Assembly (NCBI RefSeq): GCF_013032455.1
Contig: NZ_WQCF01000008.1
Coordinates: 124,001 to 188,000 of the forward strand
Length of the DNA: 64,000 nt
Source: Ruegeria atlantica
GTDB lineage: Bacteria; Pseudomonadota; Alphaproteobacteria; Rhodobacterales; Rhodobacteraceae
Direction of reading: 5' to 3'
This document shows positions 35,093 to 44,515 of this stretch, piece after piece; position 1 is the stretch's first letter, and each line of letters opens with the position of its first letter. The position numbers were made by a program, and so were the translations under genes. The notes beneath the pieces are model-generated. The model was not told the DNA's origin, ran no database searches, and was given only the letters and a program-made list of their open reading frames with translations.

Positions 35093-35686
35093 CTAAATTT
35101 CAGCCGCCAGTTGCATTGCATCATCCAGTCGGTCGTCACCCCAGAATAGTTCATCCCCGACCACGAAGCTGGGCGCGCCGAATATCCCTTTGGCCTCGGC
35201 GACCTTTGTTTGTTCCTTCAAGGCGGTCTTGACCTTGGGGTCGTCGCACCGGGCAAGCGTTTCGGCGGGCAAGCTGGCTTGTGACAGGCAATCGACCAAA
35301 ACAGCGTCATCCGAAATGTTCAGTCCATCGACAAATTCGGCAGCATAGACGGCGCGAACGAATGCGGCCCTTTGGGGATGGGAATCCATTGTCAGCACAA
35401 GCCGTGCAGCTTTCAGGCCATTTTGAGGGAATGGCTCAGGCCGTGCAAATTGAAGACCGCGCTGGGCAGACAACCTCTCCATATCGCGCCACATATAGCG
35501 CCCCTTGGCAGGGTAGATATTGAACGGAGAATTGTTCCAGCCTTGTGCTGCAAAAATGGGGCCCAGCAAAAATGGATGCCATTCAACAGCGACGCCATGC
35601 TGCGTCGCGAGGTCCTCGATTCGCATCGCGCTGAGATACGAGTATGTCGACGCGAATTCGAACCAAAACTGGATGCTTCGCGTCAT
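35093..35686 (-). CDS. 2-hydroxychromene-2-carboxylate isomerase family (DsbA-like fold)
   Basis: A 197-residue thioredoxin-fold protein of the HCCA-isomerase/DsbA superfamily. The N-terminal FWFEFASTYSYLSAMR has Ser in place of the CxxC of DsbA, as in HCCA isomerases and kappa GSTs, and GIFGAPSFVVGDELFWGDDRL is the C-terminal signature. No aromatic degradation genes are nearby, so the substrate is open. Confidence 0.87.
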   Translation of the reverse strand: MTRSIQFWFEFASTYSYLSAMRIEDLATQHGVAVEWHPFLLGPIFAAQGWNNSPFNIYPAKGRYMWRDMERLSAQRGLQFARPEPFPQNGLKAARLVLTMDSHPQRAAFVRAVYAAEFVDGLNISDDAVLVDCLSQASLPAETLARCDDPKVKTALKEQTKVAEAKGIFGAPSFVVGDELFWGDDRLDDAMQLAAEI

Positions 35687-35695
35687 GAGGCCCCC

Positions 35696-36151
35696 TCAGG
35701 TGATCTCTTCCAGCTTTTCCTTGCTCAGATCACCGGGAACGATGGTGATTGGGATCGGCAGGTTGCCAGAGTTCTTGGTCAGCTGCGTTACCAGCGGCCC
35801 GGGACCCTTCTTTTCAACCCCCGCGCCCAGTACAAGCACGCCAATTTCAGGGTCTGATTGAACATGTTCGATGATTTGTGGAACCGGGTCGCCTTCACGG
35901 ATCGCCAGTTCCGGATCAATGCCCTGTTTGTCGCGCATCCATTTGGCGAAAACCTCGTAATGGGCGTGAATCCGTTCACGGGCCTCTTCGCGCATCACTT
36001 CTGCCACGCCGATCCAGTGATTGAATTCATCCGGCGGGATAACCGACAGAATCGTTACGCCGCCACCAGTATTGGCTGCCCGCATGGCGGCAAAGCGCAT
36101 CGCGTTCAGGCATTCGCGACTGTCATCCAGAATGACCAGAAATTTGCGCAT
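35696..36151 (-). CDS. Universal stress protein family
   Basis: A 151-residue UspA-fold protein. FLVILDDSRECLNAMRFA opens the fold, and VLVLGAGVEKKGPGPLVTQL corresponds to the nucleotide-binding loop, though the usual G-x2-G-x9-G(S/T) motif is altered. It may not bind ATP. It follows, on the minus strand, the class IV aminotransferase after 61 bases. Confidence 0.85.
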   Translation of the reverse strand: MRKFLVILDDSRECLNAMRFAAMRAANTGGGVTILSVIPPDEFNHWIGVAEVMREEARERIHAHYEVFAKWMRDKQGIDPELAIREGDPVPQIIEHVQSDPEIGVLVLGAGVEKKGPGPLVTQLTKNSGNLPIPITIVPGDLSKEKLEEIT

Positions 36152-36212
36152 GAAGTGTCCTCATTCATTTCGGGCGATCATGCCCCACCAAATGCGTGCT
36201 GGCAACCAAAGC

Positions 36213-37076
36213 CTAGCGTGTGCTCAGTGCCCAGTCCCAGTAAAGTTCGCGCGCGCGGCGGGCAACGGGGCCGACTTGGTATCGTGTGTCTTCCAGTGCC
36301 GTGACCGGTGTGATCTTGTTCATGTTGCCAGTCATGAATACTTCGTCTGCTTTGTGGAAATCGTCAAAGCTGAGGATGGCTTCGTTTACAGTCACGCCGT
36401 CTGCGCGCAGGTTTTCGATGTGGCGCGCGCGCGTGATACCAGCCAGGAATGTTCCGTTGGGTGTCGGGGTAAAGACCTCGCCGTCTCGGACCATGAAGAT
36501 ATTGGCCGTTGCGGTCTCGGCCACATGACCAAGCGCGTCGGCGACAAGCGCGTTTGAAAAGCCTTTGGAGCGTACCTCCTGCAGCATTCGCGCATTGTTG
36601 GGATAGAGGCACCCGGCCTTTGCATTTACTACTGACGATTCCAGGACCGGACGGCGGAAGCGCGTATATCCCAGCGTCACCGAGGCAGTTTCGGGTGCCA
36701 TCGGGATCTCTTCCAGACAAATCGCAAAGCCGGTGCTGTTCTCTTGCGGAATGATAGCTGTCGCATCGCCATCGATGCCCCAATACATCGGACGGATATA
36801 GACCGCTGAATCCGTGCCGTAGGCGGTTAGTCCTTCGCGGACGATCTCGACCATCTGTTCGGCTGTGACGAATGGCGTCAGCATCAACGCCTCGGCAGAT
36901 CGGTTCACGCGGGCGCAATGCGCCTCCAAATCTGGGGCCATGCCGTCGAAATACCGGGCACCGTCAAAGACCGAAGAACCCAACCAAGACCCGTGGTCGG
37001 CCGCGCGCATGATAGGCGCGTCTCCGTCATGCCACTGTCCCTCAAAGTATGTGCGGATATTCTTGCCGACTGCCAT
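36213..37076 (-). CDS. Class IV aminotransferase (branched-chain amino acid type)
   Basis: A 287-residue PLP-dependent fold-IV aminotransferase. The catalytic lysine is in VVNAKAGCLYPN, followed by EVRSKGFSNALVAD. ETATANIFMVRDG and the phosphate-binding TFLAGITRARH are conserved. It fits branched-chain amino acid aminotransferase; a D-amino-acid transaminase or ADC lyase is less likely given SVFDGARYF at the N-terminus. Confidence 0.9.
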   Translation of the reverse strand: MAVGKNIRTYFEGQWHDGDAPIMRAADHGSWLGSSVFDGARYFDGMAPDLEAHCARVNRSAEALMLTPFVTAEQMVEIVREGLTAYGTDSAVYIRPMYWGIDGDATAIIPQENSTGFAICLEEIPMAPETASVTLGYTRFRRPVLESSVVNAKAGCLYPNNARMLQEVRSKGFSNALVADALGHVAETATANIFMVRDGEVFTPTPNGTFLAGITRARHIENLRADGVTVNEAILSFDDFHKADEVFMTGNMNKITPVTALEDTRYQVGPVARRARELYWDWALSTR

Positions 37077-37135
37077 GACGCCCTCCCAAGCTTTTGCGCA
37101 AACCTAGGAAGACGTCAGGGTAAGGTCCAGAGCAA

Positions 37136-38164
37136 TCAGCCTTGTTTTGCGCCGACCATGCCGACGATTTCGTAGGTCTGCTGCAGGATCGGCGCCGCGA
37201 TGGAGCGAGCCTTTTCCGCACCCTTGGCCAGAATCTGGTCAATCTCGGCCTCTTCACCCATCAGGCGGGCCATCTCGGACGAAATAGGCGCCAGTTTCGA
37301 GACCGCAAGTTCCGCCAGCATCGGCTTAAACTCACCGAATTGCTTGCCGCCGACTTCGGCCAAAACTTGTTCAGCGGTCTGGTCGCTGAGCGCGGCATAG
37401 ATGTTCACCAGATTGCGTGCTTCGGGGCGTTCGTCCAGACCATCCAGTTCCGAGGGCAGTGCCTCGGGGTCGGTTTTGGCCTTGCGAATCTTCTTGGCGA
37501 TCGTGTCGGCGTCATCGGTCATGTTGATGCGGCTCATGTCCGAGGGGTCGGACTTGGACATCTTTTTTGACCCGTCACGCAGGCTCATGACGCGGGTCGC
37601 GGCGCCTTCGATCACCGGTTCGGTGATCGGGAAGAAATCGACGCCGTAGTCATGGTTGAACTTGATCGCGATGTCGCGGGTCAGCTCAAGGTGCTGTTTC
37701 TGGTCGTCGCCCACCGGTACGTGAGTCGCGTGATAGGTAAGAATGTCAGCGGCCATCAGCGAAGGGTACGCGAACAGGCCCAGCGAGGCGTTCTGCTGGT
37801 TCTTGCCCGCCTTGTCCTTCCACTGGGTCATCCGCTGCATCCAGCCCATGCGGGCGACGCAGTTGAATATCCACGCCAGTTGCGCATGCTCGGGCACCTG
37901 ACTTTGGTTGAACAAGATCGACTTTTCCGGATCGAGACCTGCCGCAATAAAGCCCGCGCACAGTTCACGTGTCGAATGAGCCAGTTCCTTGGGGTCTTGC
38001 CAGACGGTGATCGCGTGCAGATCAACCATGCAATAGATGGTCTCCATATCCGGCTGCTGCATATCCACGAACCGCTTGAGCGCACCCAGATAGTTGCCAA
38101 GGTGCAGGTTTCCCGACGGCTGGATGCCGGAAAACACACGCGGCGTGAACTGAGTTTCGGTCAT
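37136..38164 (-). CDS. trpS: Tryptophanyl-tRNA synthetase
   Basis: Class I synthetase charging tRNA-Trp, 342 residues. The HIGH motif is HLGN in [13 protein letters not shown], and the KMSKS motif is complete in [16 protein letters not shown]-like SGIQPSG opens the fold. It is divergent from a rhomboid-like gene with an 86-base shared upstream region. Confidence 0.97.
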   Translation of the reverse strand: MTETQFTPRVFSGIQPSGNLHLGNYLGALKRFVDMQQPDMETIYCMVDLHAITVWQDPKELAHSTRELCAGFIAAGLDPEKSILFNQSQVPEHAQLAWIFNCVARMGWMQRMTQWKDKAGKNQQNASLGLFAYPSLMAADILTYHATHVPVGDDQKQHLELTRDIAIKFNHDYGVDFFPITEPVIEGAATRVMSLRDGSKKMSKSDPSDMSRINMTDDADTIAKKIRKAKTDPEALPSELDGLDERPEARNLVNIYAALSDQTAEQVLAEVGGKQFGEFKPMLAELAVSKLAPISSEMARLMGEEAEIDQILAKGAEKARSIAAPILQQTYEIVGMVGAKQG

Positions 38165-38250
38165 CGAAGGGAACTCCCGTCTGGAAAAATAAGCCCCCGT
38201 CGCTTACCCATGAGGCCAAGGGACGTCAACAGCCGCGAAAGGCCAGCCCA

Positions 38251-38937
38251 ATGAGCAGTGAGCATTATACACCCGCCGTGAACCCTCTGCCGCCTGTTGT
38301 GGTGGCTTTGACCCTGTTCATCATGGGAGTGGAGCTGGCCTTTACTTTGGGCACTCGCGGGTTGATCGGAGGCCCGTCGGCTGTGGGTTGGCGGCTGGAC
38401 GCGTTGCAAAGCTATTCCTTCTCGCCCGATATCTTTGACTGGATGATCCAGAACGGGCGCTGGCCAATCGAACATGTAATCCGGTTCGTGACCTATCCAT
38501 TCGTGTCGGGCACCTTCACACAGGCCGTGTTTGTCTGTGTTTTCCTGCTGGCGATGGGCAAGATGGTGGCCGAAGTCTTTGGCGGGTTCCAGATGCTGCT
38601 GATCTTTGTGCTGTCCGGTGTGGGCGGAGCGCTGGCTTACGCGCTGCTGCTGGACCCCAATTACCCGCTGGTCGGAGGTTTCCCCCCTGTTTATGGCCTG
38701 ATCGGCGCTTTCACCTGGTTGCTATGGCGCAAGTTGTCGGTGGTGGGGGAAAACCAGTCTCGGGCATTCAGCCTTATCGCGATACTTATGGGTATCCAAC
38801 TGGTGTTCGGCCTGCTGTTTGGTGGGACCTCCGATTGGGTGGCCGATCTGGGCGGTTTTGCTACTGGGTTTGGCCTGTCCTTCTTTTTAGCTCCGGGGGG
38901 ATGGGCTCGGATTGTCGGCCGTATTCGTCGTGACTGA
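38251..38937 (+). CDS. Catalytically inactive rhomboid-family membrane protein
   Basis: A 228-residue protein with about six membrane helices and rhomboid layout. The sequence aligns to rhomboids at FVTYPFVSG, VGGFPPVYGLIGAF and VADLGGFATGF. The catalytic Ser of GxSG is Phe144, the catalytic His of the AHLGG motif is Asp199, and the HxxxN of helix 2 is Gln91...Val95. All proteolytic residues are therefore absent, which implies a pseudoprotease rather than a protease. Its stop abuts the murJ stop. Confidence 0.8.
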   Translation: MSSEHYTPAVNPLPPVVVALTLFIMGVELAFTLGTRGLIGGPSAVGWRLDALQSYSFSPDIFDWMIQNGRWPIEHVIRFVTYPFVSGTFTQAVFVCVFLLAMGKMVAEVFGGFQMLLIFVLSGVGGALAYALLLDPNYPLVGGFPPVYGLIGAFTWLLWRKLSVVGENQSRAFSLIAILMGIQLVFGLLFGGTSDWVADLGGFATGFGLSFFLAPGGWARIVGRIRRD

Positions 38938-40479
38938 TCACGAGCGGCGCAGGGCGCGTTTGAATTCGGACAGCTTGAACGCCCCCAAAAGATGGCCCAA
39001 TGCGAAGTAGCTTAGGGCGGCGACAGTGATCAGCGCCAGAAGAGCCAGATATCGCCATCCCGGCATTTCCAGCGCCCAACCGAACAGATGGATGGCGGCA
39101 AACAGAACGACCCCCATCCCTAGCGAGGCTGCCACGATACGTCCGGCGCGTTGGCGGAACCGGGTATCGAACCGGGCCTCATCGCCCATCCCGCGCGCGC
39201 CGACGACCAGCAGTGCCACCATGGCCCAGCCTGCGGCTGAAGCGGCGATGGCAGGGGCGATCCAGCCCAACAGCGGATAGAGCCCAAAAGCTAGGCCTGC
39301 GTTGATGATCATGGCCACCACCGCATAGTGGAACGGAGACCGCGTATCCTCGCGTGCGAAATAAAGCGGTTGCAGCAGTTTTTGCAGCATGAAAGCGGGC
39401 AGGCCAAGGCCATAGACTGCGACAGCCAGTGCGGTGGCTGCGGTATCCTCAGCGCTGAACTGCCCTCGTTCGAACAGGACCGAGACTAGTGGGTTCGGAA
39501 TGATCAGGAACGCCACAGTCGAGGGCAAGGTCAGCAACAGCATGAACTCTCCCGCGCGGGAAAAGGCGTTTCGGGCTCCTTCTTTGTCATCGGCGCGCAG
39601 GCGGCGTGACAAATCGGGCAGCAGGACAATACCTATGGCGATCCCGACAACGCCCAGGGGCAGCTGATACAGGCGATCCGCCGCAAACAACCAGCTGACC
39701 GCCTTTTCCGTTTTCGAGGCAACAAGTTGCCCCACCACTAGATTGACTTGCGTCACCCCCATTGCCAGGGCGGCGGGCACGGCGATACGAACCATATTTC
39801 GCATTTCAGGCGTCAGGCGCGGCCGACCCACGCGGATGCGGATACCGGCACGTTCGGTGGCCACCCAGACCAGCGCCAATTGAGCGACACCGGCAATGGG
39901 AATAACAGTAATGAGCCAGCGAATGACCTCACCCCCAGACATCGCGCCTGCGATCAGGGCTGTGCAGGCGAAGATGTTCAACAGAACTGGTGCTGCCGCT
40001 GCCGCCGCAAAGCGGCCTGTCGCGTTCAGAACCCCGGAAAAGAGGGCGGCCAGCGACATGAACAGGATGTAGGGAAAGACGACATAACCATAGTCCACGG
40101 CTAGATCGAAACGCTCGTCGCCGTAGAACCCTTCGGCCGTTAGCCACACGAGGCCGGGCATGAATATCATCGCCAGACCCACCAAGGCTAATACGGCCGC
40201 GGCCAGCAGGTTGAAGGCGTCCTGCGCAAAACCTTGCGCGTTCTCGCCGCCTTCCAGACGCTTGGAAAACATCGGCACAAAGGCGGCGTTGAACGCGCCT
40301 TCGGCAAAGAACCGGCGAAACATATTGGGCAGGCGGAAGGCGGCGACGAACGCGTCCATCACCGGCCCGGGACCGATATAGGCGGTCAACAGGATTTCCC
40401 GCAGAAAACCAAGAATTCGGCTGGCCAATGTCCAGAACCCAACCGTGAAAAGGCCCGAAAATAGACGGATCTGCTTCAT
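38938..40479 (-). CDS. murJ: Lipid II flippase MurJ
   Basis: A 513-residue MviN/MurJ protein with 14 predicted helices, moving lipid II across the inner membrane. TLASRILGFLREILLTAYIG and DAFVAAFRLPNMFRRFFAEG are N-terminal family signatures. Its start overlaps the glnD stop (ATGA), a common alphaproteobacterial pairing. Confidence 0.95.
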   Translation of the reverse strand: MKQIRLFSGLFTVGFWTLASRILGFLREILLTAYIGPGPVMDAFVAAFRLPNMFRRFFAEGAFNAAFVPMFSKRLEGGENAQGFAQDAFNLLAAAVLALVGLAMIFMPGLVWLTAEGFYGDERFDLAVDYGYVVFPYILFMSLAALFSGVLNATGRFAAAAAAPVLLNIFACTALIAGAMSGGEVIRWLITVIPIAGVAQLALVWVATERAGIRIRVGRPRLTPEMRNMVRIAVPAALAMGVTQVNLVVGQLVASKTEKAVSWLFAADRLYQLPLGVVGIAIGIVLLPDLSRRLRADDKEGARNAFSRAGEFMLLLTLPSTVAFLIIPNPLVSVLFERGQFSAEDTAATALAVAVYGLGLPAFMLQKLLQPLYFAREDTRSPFHYAVVAMIINAGLAFGLYPLLGWIAPAIAASAAGWAMVALLVVGARGMGDEARFDTRFRQRAGRIVAASLGMGVVLFAAIHLFGWALEMPGWRYLALLALITVAALSYFALGHLLGAFKLSEFKRALRRS

Positions 40480-43295
40480 GAGGCCGCGCGCTCGGCGCCT
40501 TCGGTTATGGCCTTGCGTAGCTTGTCCTCGAGCGTGCGCTGCTTGCTGTCTGCATAGTATTTTAACCCGAACATGTCTTTGACGTAGAACGTGTCCACGA
40601 CTTGCTCGCCATAGGTCGCGATCACCGCGTTGGCGATATAGACATTGGCTGCAGCAAGTGTTCGGGTCAGATCATACAGCAGGCCGGGACGATCGCGGGT
40701 ATCGACCTCGATGATCGTGTAAATCTCTGATCCGTCATTGTCGAAGGTGATATGGGTCGGGACATTGAAGGCGCGCTCGCGTTTCTTGATCTTGTCTCGT
40801 GATTTTAGCGCATCGCGGGCCACCACCTCGCCCTTCAGCGTTTTGTGGATCATCTGAGTCAGGCGCGGCAGGCGGCTGGATTCGAACGGGTGCCCCTCGG
40901 CATCCTGAATCCAGAACGCATCGGTTACATAGCCATCCTTGGTGGTATAGCTGCGCGCGTCCACCACGTTTGCCCCGATCAGTGCCAAGGCACCCGCAAT
41001 TCGCGCAAAGATGCCAGGGTGGTCGCCCATCGCGAAACAGGCGCGGGTGGCGTCGCGATCTTCGTCCGGATGCATGCGAATCTCCACCTCACCCGGATCA
41101 CCGCTGTTTTCCAGCGCCCGCAGCATTTCGGCAAATTCCACATGTGTCGACAGGTTCAGTCCCTGCCAATAGGGCGGATAGTGCCGACTGGTTTCCACCT
41201 TGAGATCTGATTTGGACCAGCCTGACAGTTCAGCCCGCAATGCTTTTTTGGCTTCGGCACCGCGATTGCTACGGTTGAGGTCTTCCATCCCGGTTTCAAG
41301 CGCGCGCTTGGTTTCGGCATGCAGGGCGCGCAGCAAGGTGGCTTTCCAGTTGTTCCAGGTGTTTGGACCTACCCCGCGTATGTCGCAGACTGTCAGCACT
41401 GTCAGCAGGTCCAGACGTTTGACCGTCTTTACGGCCTTGGCGAAATCGCGCACGGTGCGCGGGTCAGAGATGTCTCGTTTCTGCGCCATATCCGACATCA
41501 ATAGATGATAGCGCACCAGCCATTCCACCGTTTCCGAATCCGCCTTGCTCAACCCCAGACGGGGCGCAACCTTACGGGCGATCTTCGCACCCAGGATCGA
41601 ATGGTCTTCGGGGCGGCCCTTGGCAATGTCGTGCAGCAGTAACGCTACATATAGAACCTTGCGATTGACTTCTCCTTTCAGGATCGACGAGGCCAGCGGC
41701 AGCGACTCGACAAGTTCACCCCGTTCGATCTGTGCAAGATTGACGATGCACTGAATGGTATGCTCGTCCACGGTATAGCTGTGATACATGTTGAATTGCA
41801 TCATCGCCACGATGTGCTCGAACTCCGGCAGGAAGGCCGACAGCACGCCAAGTTCATTCATCCGCCGCAGGGCGCGTTCGGGATTGCCGTGTTTCAGCAT
41901 CAGATCAAGAAAGATACGCTGCGCCTCGCGGTTTTCACGCATATCTTCGTCGATCAGGTTCAGGTTGGCGGTCACCAGCCGCATGGCGTCTGGATGAATC
42001 AGCATGCCGGTGCGCAAACCTTCCTCGAACAGGCGCAGCAAGTTCAGTTTGTCTGACAGGAACGTGTCCGGGTCGGCCACGTTTAGCCGACCATGTACAA
42101 CCTTGTAGCCTGCTTTGATCCGCGGACGTCGGCGAAAAATCCTTTCAAGCAGGGCCTCGCCCTTCACATGTTGGGCTTCCAGCTTGGTCAGGAAGATGCG
42201 GGTCAGCTCACCCACATAAGTTGCCTCGCGGAAATAGCGCTGCATGAACACCTCGACCGCGCGACGGCCAGCCCGATCTTCATAGCCCATCCGGTTGGCC
42301 ACCTCGACCTGCAGGTCAAAAGTCAACTGCTCGGTCGCGCGTCCGGTGAGCAGATGCAGATGCGACCGCACCGCCCACAGAAAGTCTTCGGCTTTGACGA
42401 AAGTCTTGAATTCGTCGCGCGTGAACAGGCCCAGCGGAACAAGCTCGGCCACGTCCTGAACGCCATAGACGTATTTCGCAATCCAGTAGAGCGATTGCAG
42501 ATCGCGTAGCCCGCCTTTGCCCTCTTTTACGTTGGGCTCGACCATATAGCGCTGGCCCTGCTTTTTGTGACGTTCGTCGCGTTCCTGCAACTTGGCTTCG
42601 ATGAATTGCCGCTCGCTCCCATTGAACAGATCGGATTTCAGGCGGCTTTCCAGATCGGCTGCAAGCGCCATATCCCCAGCCAGATAGCGCTGTTCCAGCA
42701 TGGCGGTGCGGATGGTAAAGTCTTCGGTGCCTAACCGCAGGCAATCCTTGATCGTACGGGATGAGTGACCAACTTTCAGCCGCAAATCCCAGAGGATATA
42801 GAGCATGGATTCAATCACGCTCTCGGCCCAAGCGGTGATTTTGTAGGGGGTCAGGAACAACAGGTCGACGTCTGACGCAGGTGCCATTTCTCCGCGCCCG
42901 TATCCGCCCACGGCAAGCACCGCTATTTTTTCGCCCTGCGTCGGCGTGGCCAGCGGGTGCAAATATTCACCTGCAACCTTCATGGCGGTGCAGACCAGAC
43001 CGTCGGTCAGATAGGTGTAAGATCGGGTCAGGGCGCGCGCCTCGAATGGACGCTTGGCAAAGGCATCGGCAATAGCCTGACGCCCGGTCTTTTGGGTGGC
43101 ACGCAAAATCCGCACGGTCTCATTTCGCCGCGCGGCATTGTCTGCTGTGGTGTCAAAAGCGTCCGACAGCTGCGCCAGAACAGCGGCACTGTCGAAAATT
43201 TCATCGGCTGGGCAGATCAACTCACCCCTGGGGGGGAGCGTCAAGCCCGGTTGATCAGAAACCGGCGCCTGAGAAGCTTTGTGGGGCAGGGTCAA
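40476..43295 (-). CDS. glnD: PII uridylyltransferase / uridylyl-removing enzyme
   Basis: Bifunctional nitrogen sensor modifying PII, 939 residues. The nucleotidyltransferase site is VGGYGRGEMAPASDVDLLFL (residues about 128-147), the HD hydrolase has LLLHDIAKGRPEDHS, and two C-terminal ACT domains begin near FARIAGALALIGANVVD and RPGLLYDLTRTLAAANVYI. The start is uncertain: TTG 43295 overlaps the LppC gene by 41 bases, while TTG 43220 would remove 25 residues. Confidence 0.95.
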   Translation of the reverse strand: MTLPHKASQAPVSDQPGLTLPPRGELICPADEIFDSAAVLAQLSDAFDTTADNAARRNETVRILRATQKTGRQAIADAFAKRPFEARALTRSYTYLTDGLVCTAMKVAGEYLHPLATPTQGEKIAVLAVGGYGRGEMAPASDVDLLFLTPYKITAWAESVIESMLYILWDLRLKVGHSSRTIKDCLRLGTEDFTIRTAMLEQRYLAGDMALAADLESRLKSDLFNGSERQFIEAKLQERDERHKKQGQRYMVEPNVKEGKGGLRDLQSLYWIAKYVYGVQDVAELVPLGLFTRDEFKTFVKAEDFLWAVRSHLHLLTGRATEQLTFDLQVEVANRMGYEDRAGRRAVEVFMQRYFREATYVGELTRIFLTKLEAQHVKGEALLERIFRRRPRIKAGYKVVHGRLNVADPDTFLSDKLNLLRLFEEGLRTGMLIHPDAMRLVTANLNLIDEDMRENREAQRIFLDLMLKHGNPERALRRMNELGVLSAFLPEFEHIVAMMQFNMYHSYTVDEHTIQCIVNLAQIERGELVESLPLASSILKGEVNRKVLYVALLLHDIAKGRPEDHSILGAKIARKVAPRLGLSKADSETVEWLVRYHLLMSDMAQKRDISDPRTVRDFAKAVKTVKRLDLLTVLTVCDIRGVGPNTWNNWKATLLRALHAETKRALETGMEDLNRSNRGAEAKKALRAELSGWSKSDLKVETSRHYPPYWQGLNLSTHVEFAEMLRALENSGDPGEVEIRMHPDEDRDATRACFAMGDHPGIFARIAGALALIGANVVDARSYTTKDGYVTDAFWIQDAEGHPFESSRLPRLTQMIHKTLKGEVVARDALKSRDKIKKRERAFNVPTHITFDNDGSEIYTIIEVDTRDRPGLLYDLTRTLAAANVYIANAVIATYGEQVVDTFYVKDMFGLKYYADSKQRTLEDKLRKAITEGAERAAS

Positions 43296-44427
43296 TAACT
43301 ACTACCTGTTTATTCTGGATCGTGGCGACAGCCAGACCGCGTTCGTTGGTGCCGTTCGGACGCAGACGGAAGATACCGCCAACGCCCTGGAAACCGGCGT
43401 TCTGTGTCAGCGCCGCCGCGGTCAGCGCATTGGATTTGCCCTGGCTCACCAGCGCGGCGATTGCTGCAATACCGTCATAGGCCAGCCCGCTAATCGGATG
43501 CGGTGCCTCACCATAGGTGTTGTTATATCGCTGGCGATAGGCTTGGGCCTTGGACGGGTCCGGCAGTGCGAACCAGCCACCCTGTACGCCCGGCAGTTCC
43601 AGTGTCTGCGCAGGAATATCCCAGCGCGTCAGGCCAATAAACTGAGTATTCGTCGGCGAGACGCCTGCTTCGGGCAGCAGTTGTGTGAACAGAGGCAGTG
43701 CGCCAGCCGTGGTCGATGTCAGGAACAGAGAATCCGCACCCGACGCGTCTACGGTTGCTTTGACTGAGGGAACCGAGTTGATGACGCCTTGTTGTGAACG
43801 GTCATAGCCCACCGATCCGGCATTGTTCACGCGGCTGTTGGCAAGCGCGTTGGCAATGGCTGATTGACCCAACTGACCCGCAGCATCGTTACTGTGAACG
43901 ATAACCATGTTTGATTTGCCGCGCGATCCCGCATAGCTGACAAGACGGTTGGCTGTATTGTCGAAAGTCGGTCCAAGCACAAACACATTGCCGCCTGCAA
44001 TGCTGGTGTTGTTCGAGAAGGACAATACGTTGACGTTGTTGCTCAGTGCCGCAATGCCTGCAGAATTTGCAGCCTGCGCATAGACCGGACCAAGTATGAT
44101 CTTCGCGCCATCTGCCACCGCCTGCTGCGCAACCGCCGCCGCTGTATTCGAGCTACCCCGCGTGTCGTAAACGCGCAGGTCTATCTGAACATTCTGCAAA
44201 TCTGACATGGCCAGCCGTGCTGCGTTTTCCAGACTGCGCGCCAACGCTTCATCTCCAGCCTGTCCTGATCCTGCAGGGACCAGCAGGGCAACTGGAACGG
44301 GGTCGGATGCATTGATCGACGGTCCTCCGCCGATGGTGCCGACATCACATGCGGCCAGAAATGCGGCGGTGGCCAAAACGGCGGCGGTGCGCGCCAGTTT
44401 GCGAACGGGCTTGCAAACGGTAAACAT
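43255..44427 (-). CDS. Penicillin-binding-protein activator LppC-like lipoprotein
   Basis: A 390-residue lipoprotein. ATG 44427 gives a basic start, a hydrophobic core and lipobox LAAC near residue 27. The longer reading to 44589 would bury the signal sequence and is rejected. The mature part is a type I periplasmic-binding-like fold (VALLVPAGSGQAGDEALARS), as in LpoA/LppC and Leu/Ile/Val-binding proteins. The probable role is stimulating peptidoglycan synthesis. It is divergent from rsmI, a neighbour usually found with LppC. Confidence 0.88.
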   Translation of the reverse strand: MFTVCKPVRKLARTAAVLATAAFLAACDVGTIGGGPSINASDPVPVALLVPAGSGQAGDEALARSLENAARLAMSDLQNVQIDLRVYDTRGSSNTAAAVAQQAVADGAKIILGPVYAQAANSAGIAALSNNVNVLSFSNNTSIAGGNVFVLGPTFDNTANRLVSYAGSRGKSNMVIVHSNDAAGQLGQSAIANALANSRVNNAGSVGYDRSQQGVINSVPSVKATVDASGADSLFLTSTTAGALPLFTQLLPEAGVSPTNTQFIGLTRWDIPAQTLELPGVQGGWFALPDPSKAQAYRQRYNNTYGEAPHPISGLAYDGIAAIAALVSQGKSNALTAAALTQNAGFQGVGGIFRLRPNGTNERGLAVATIQNKQVVVIDPAPQSFSGAGF

Positions 44428-44515
44428 CTGAATGAAAACTCCCTGTCCCGGCGGTTTGAGAAGCCGCCAATGTATTGGGTCGCGATAATAAACGTCACGC
44501 TGTGAGGGTCCAGCT

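Noticed and set aside
44452-44471. GGCGG...CCGCC inverted repeat between the LppC-like gene and rsmI
   Set aside because: It is a short stem with one wobble in a divergent promoter region, with no T-run and no matching copy elsewhere.
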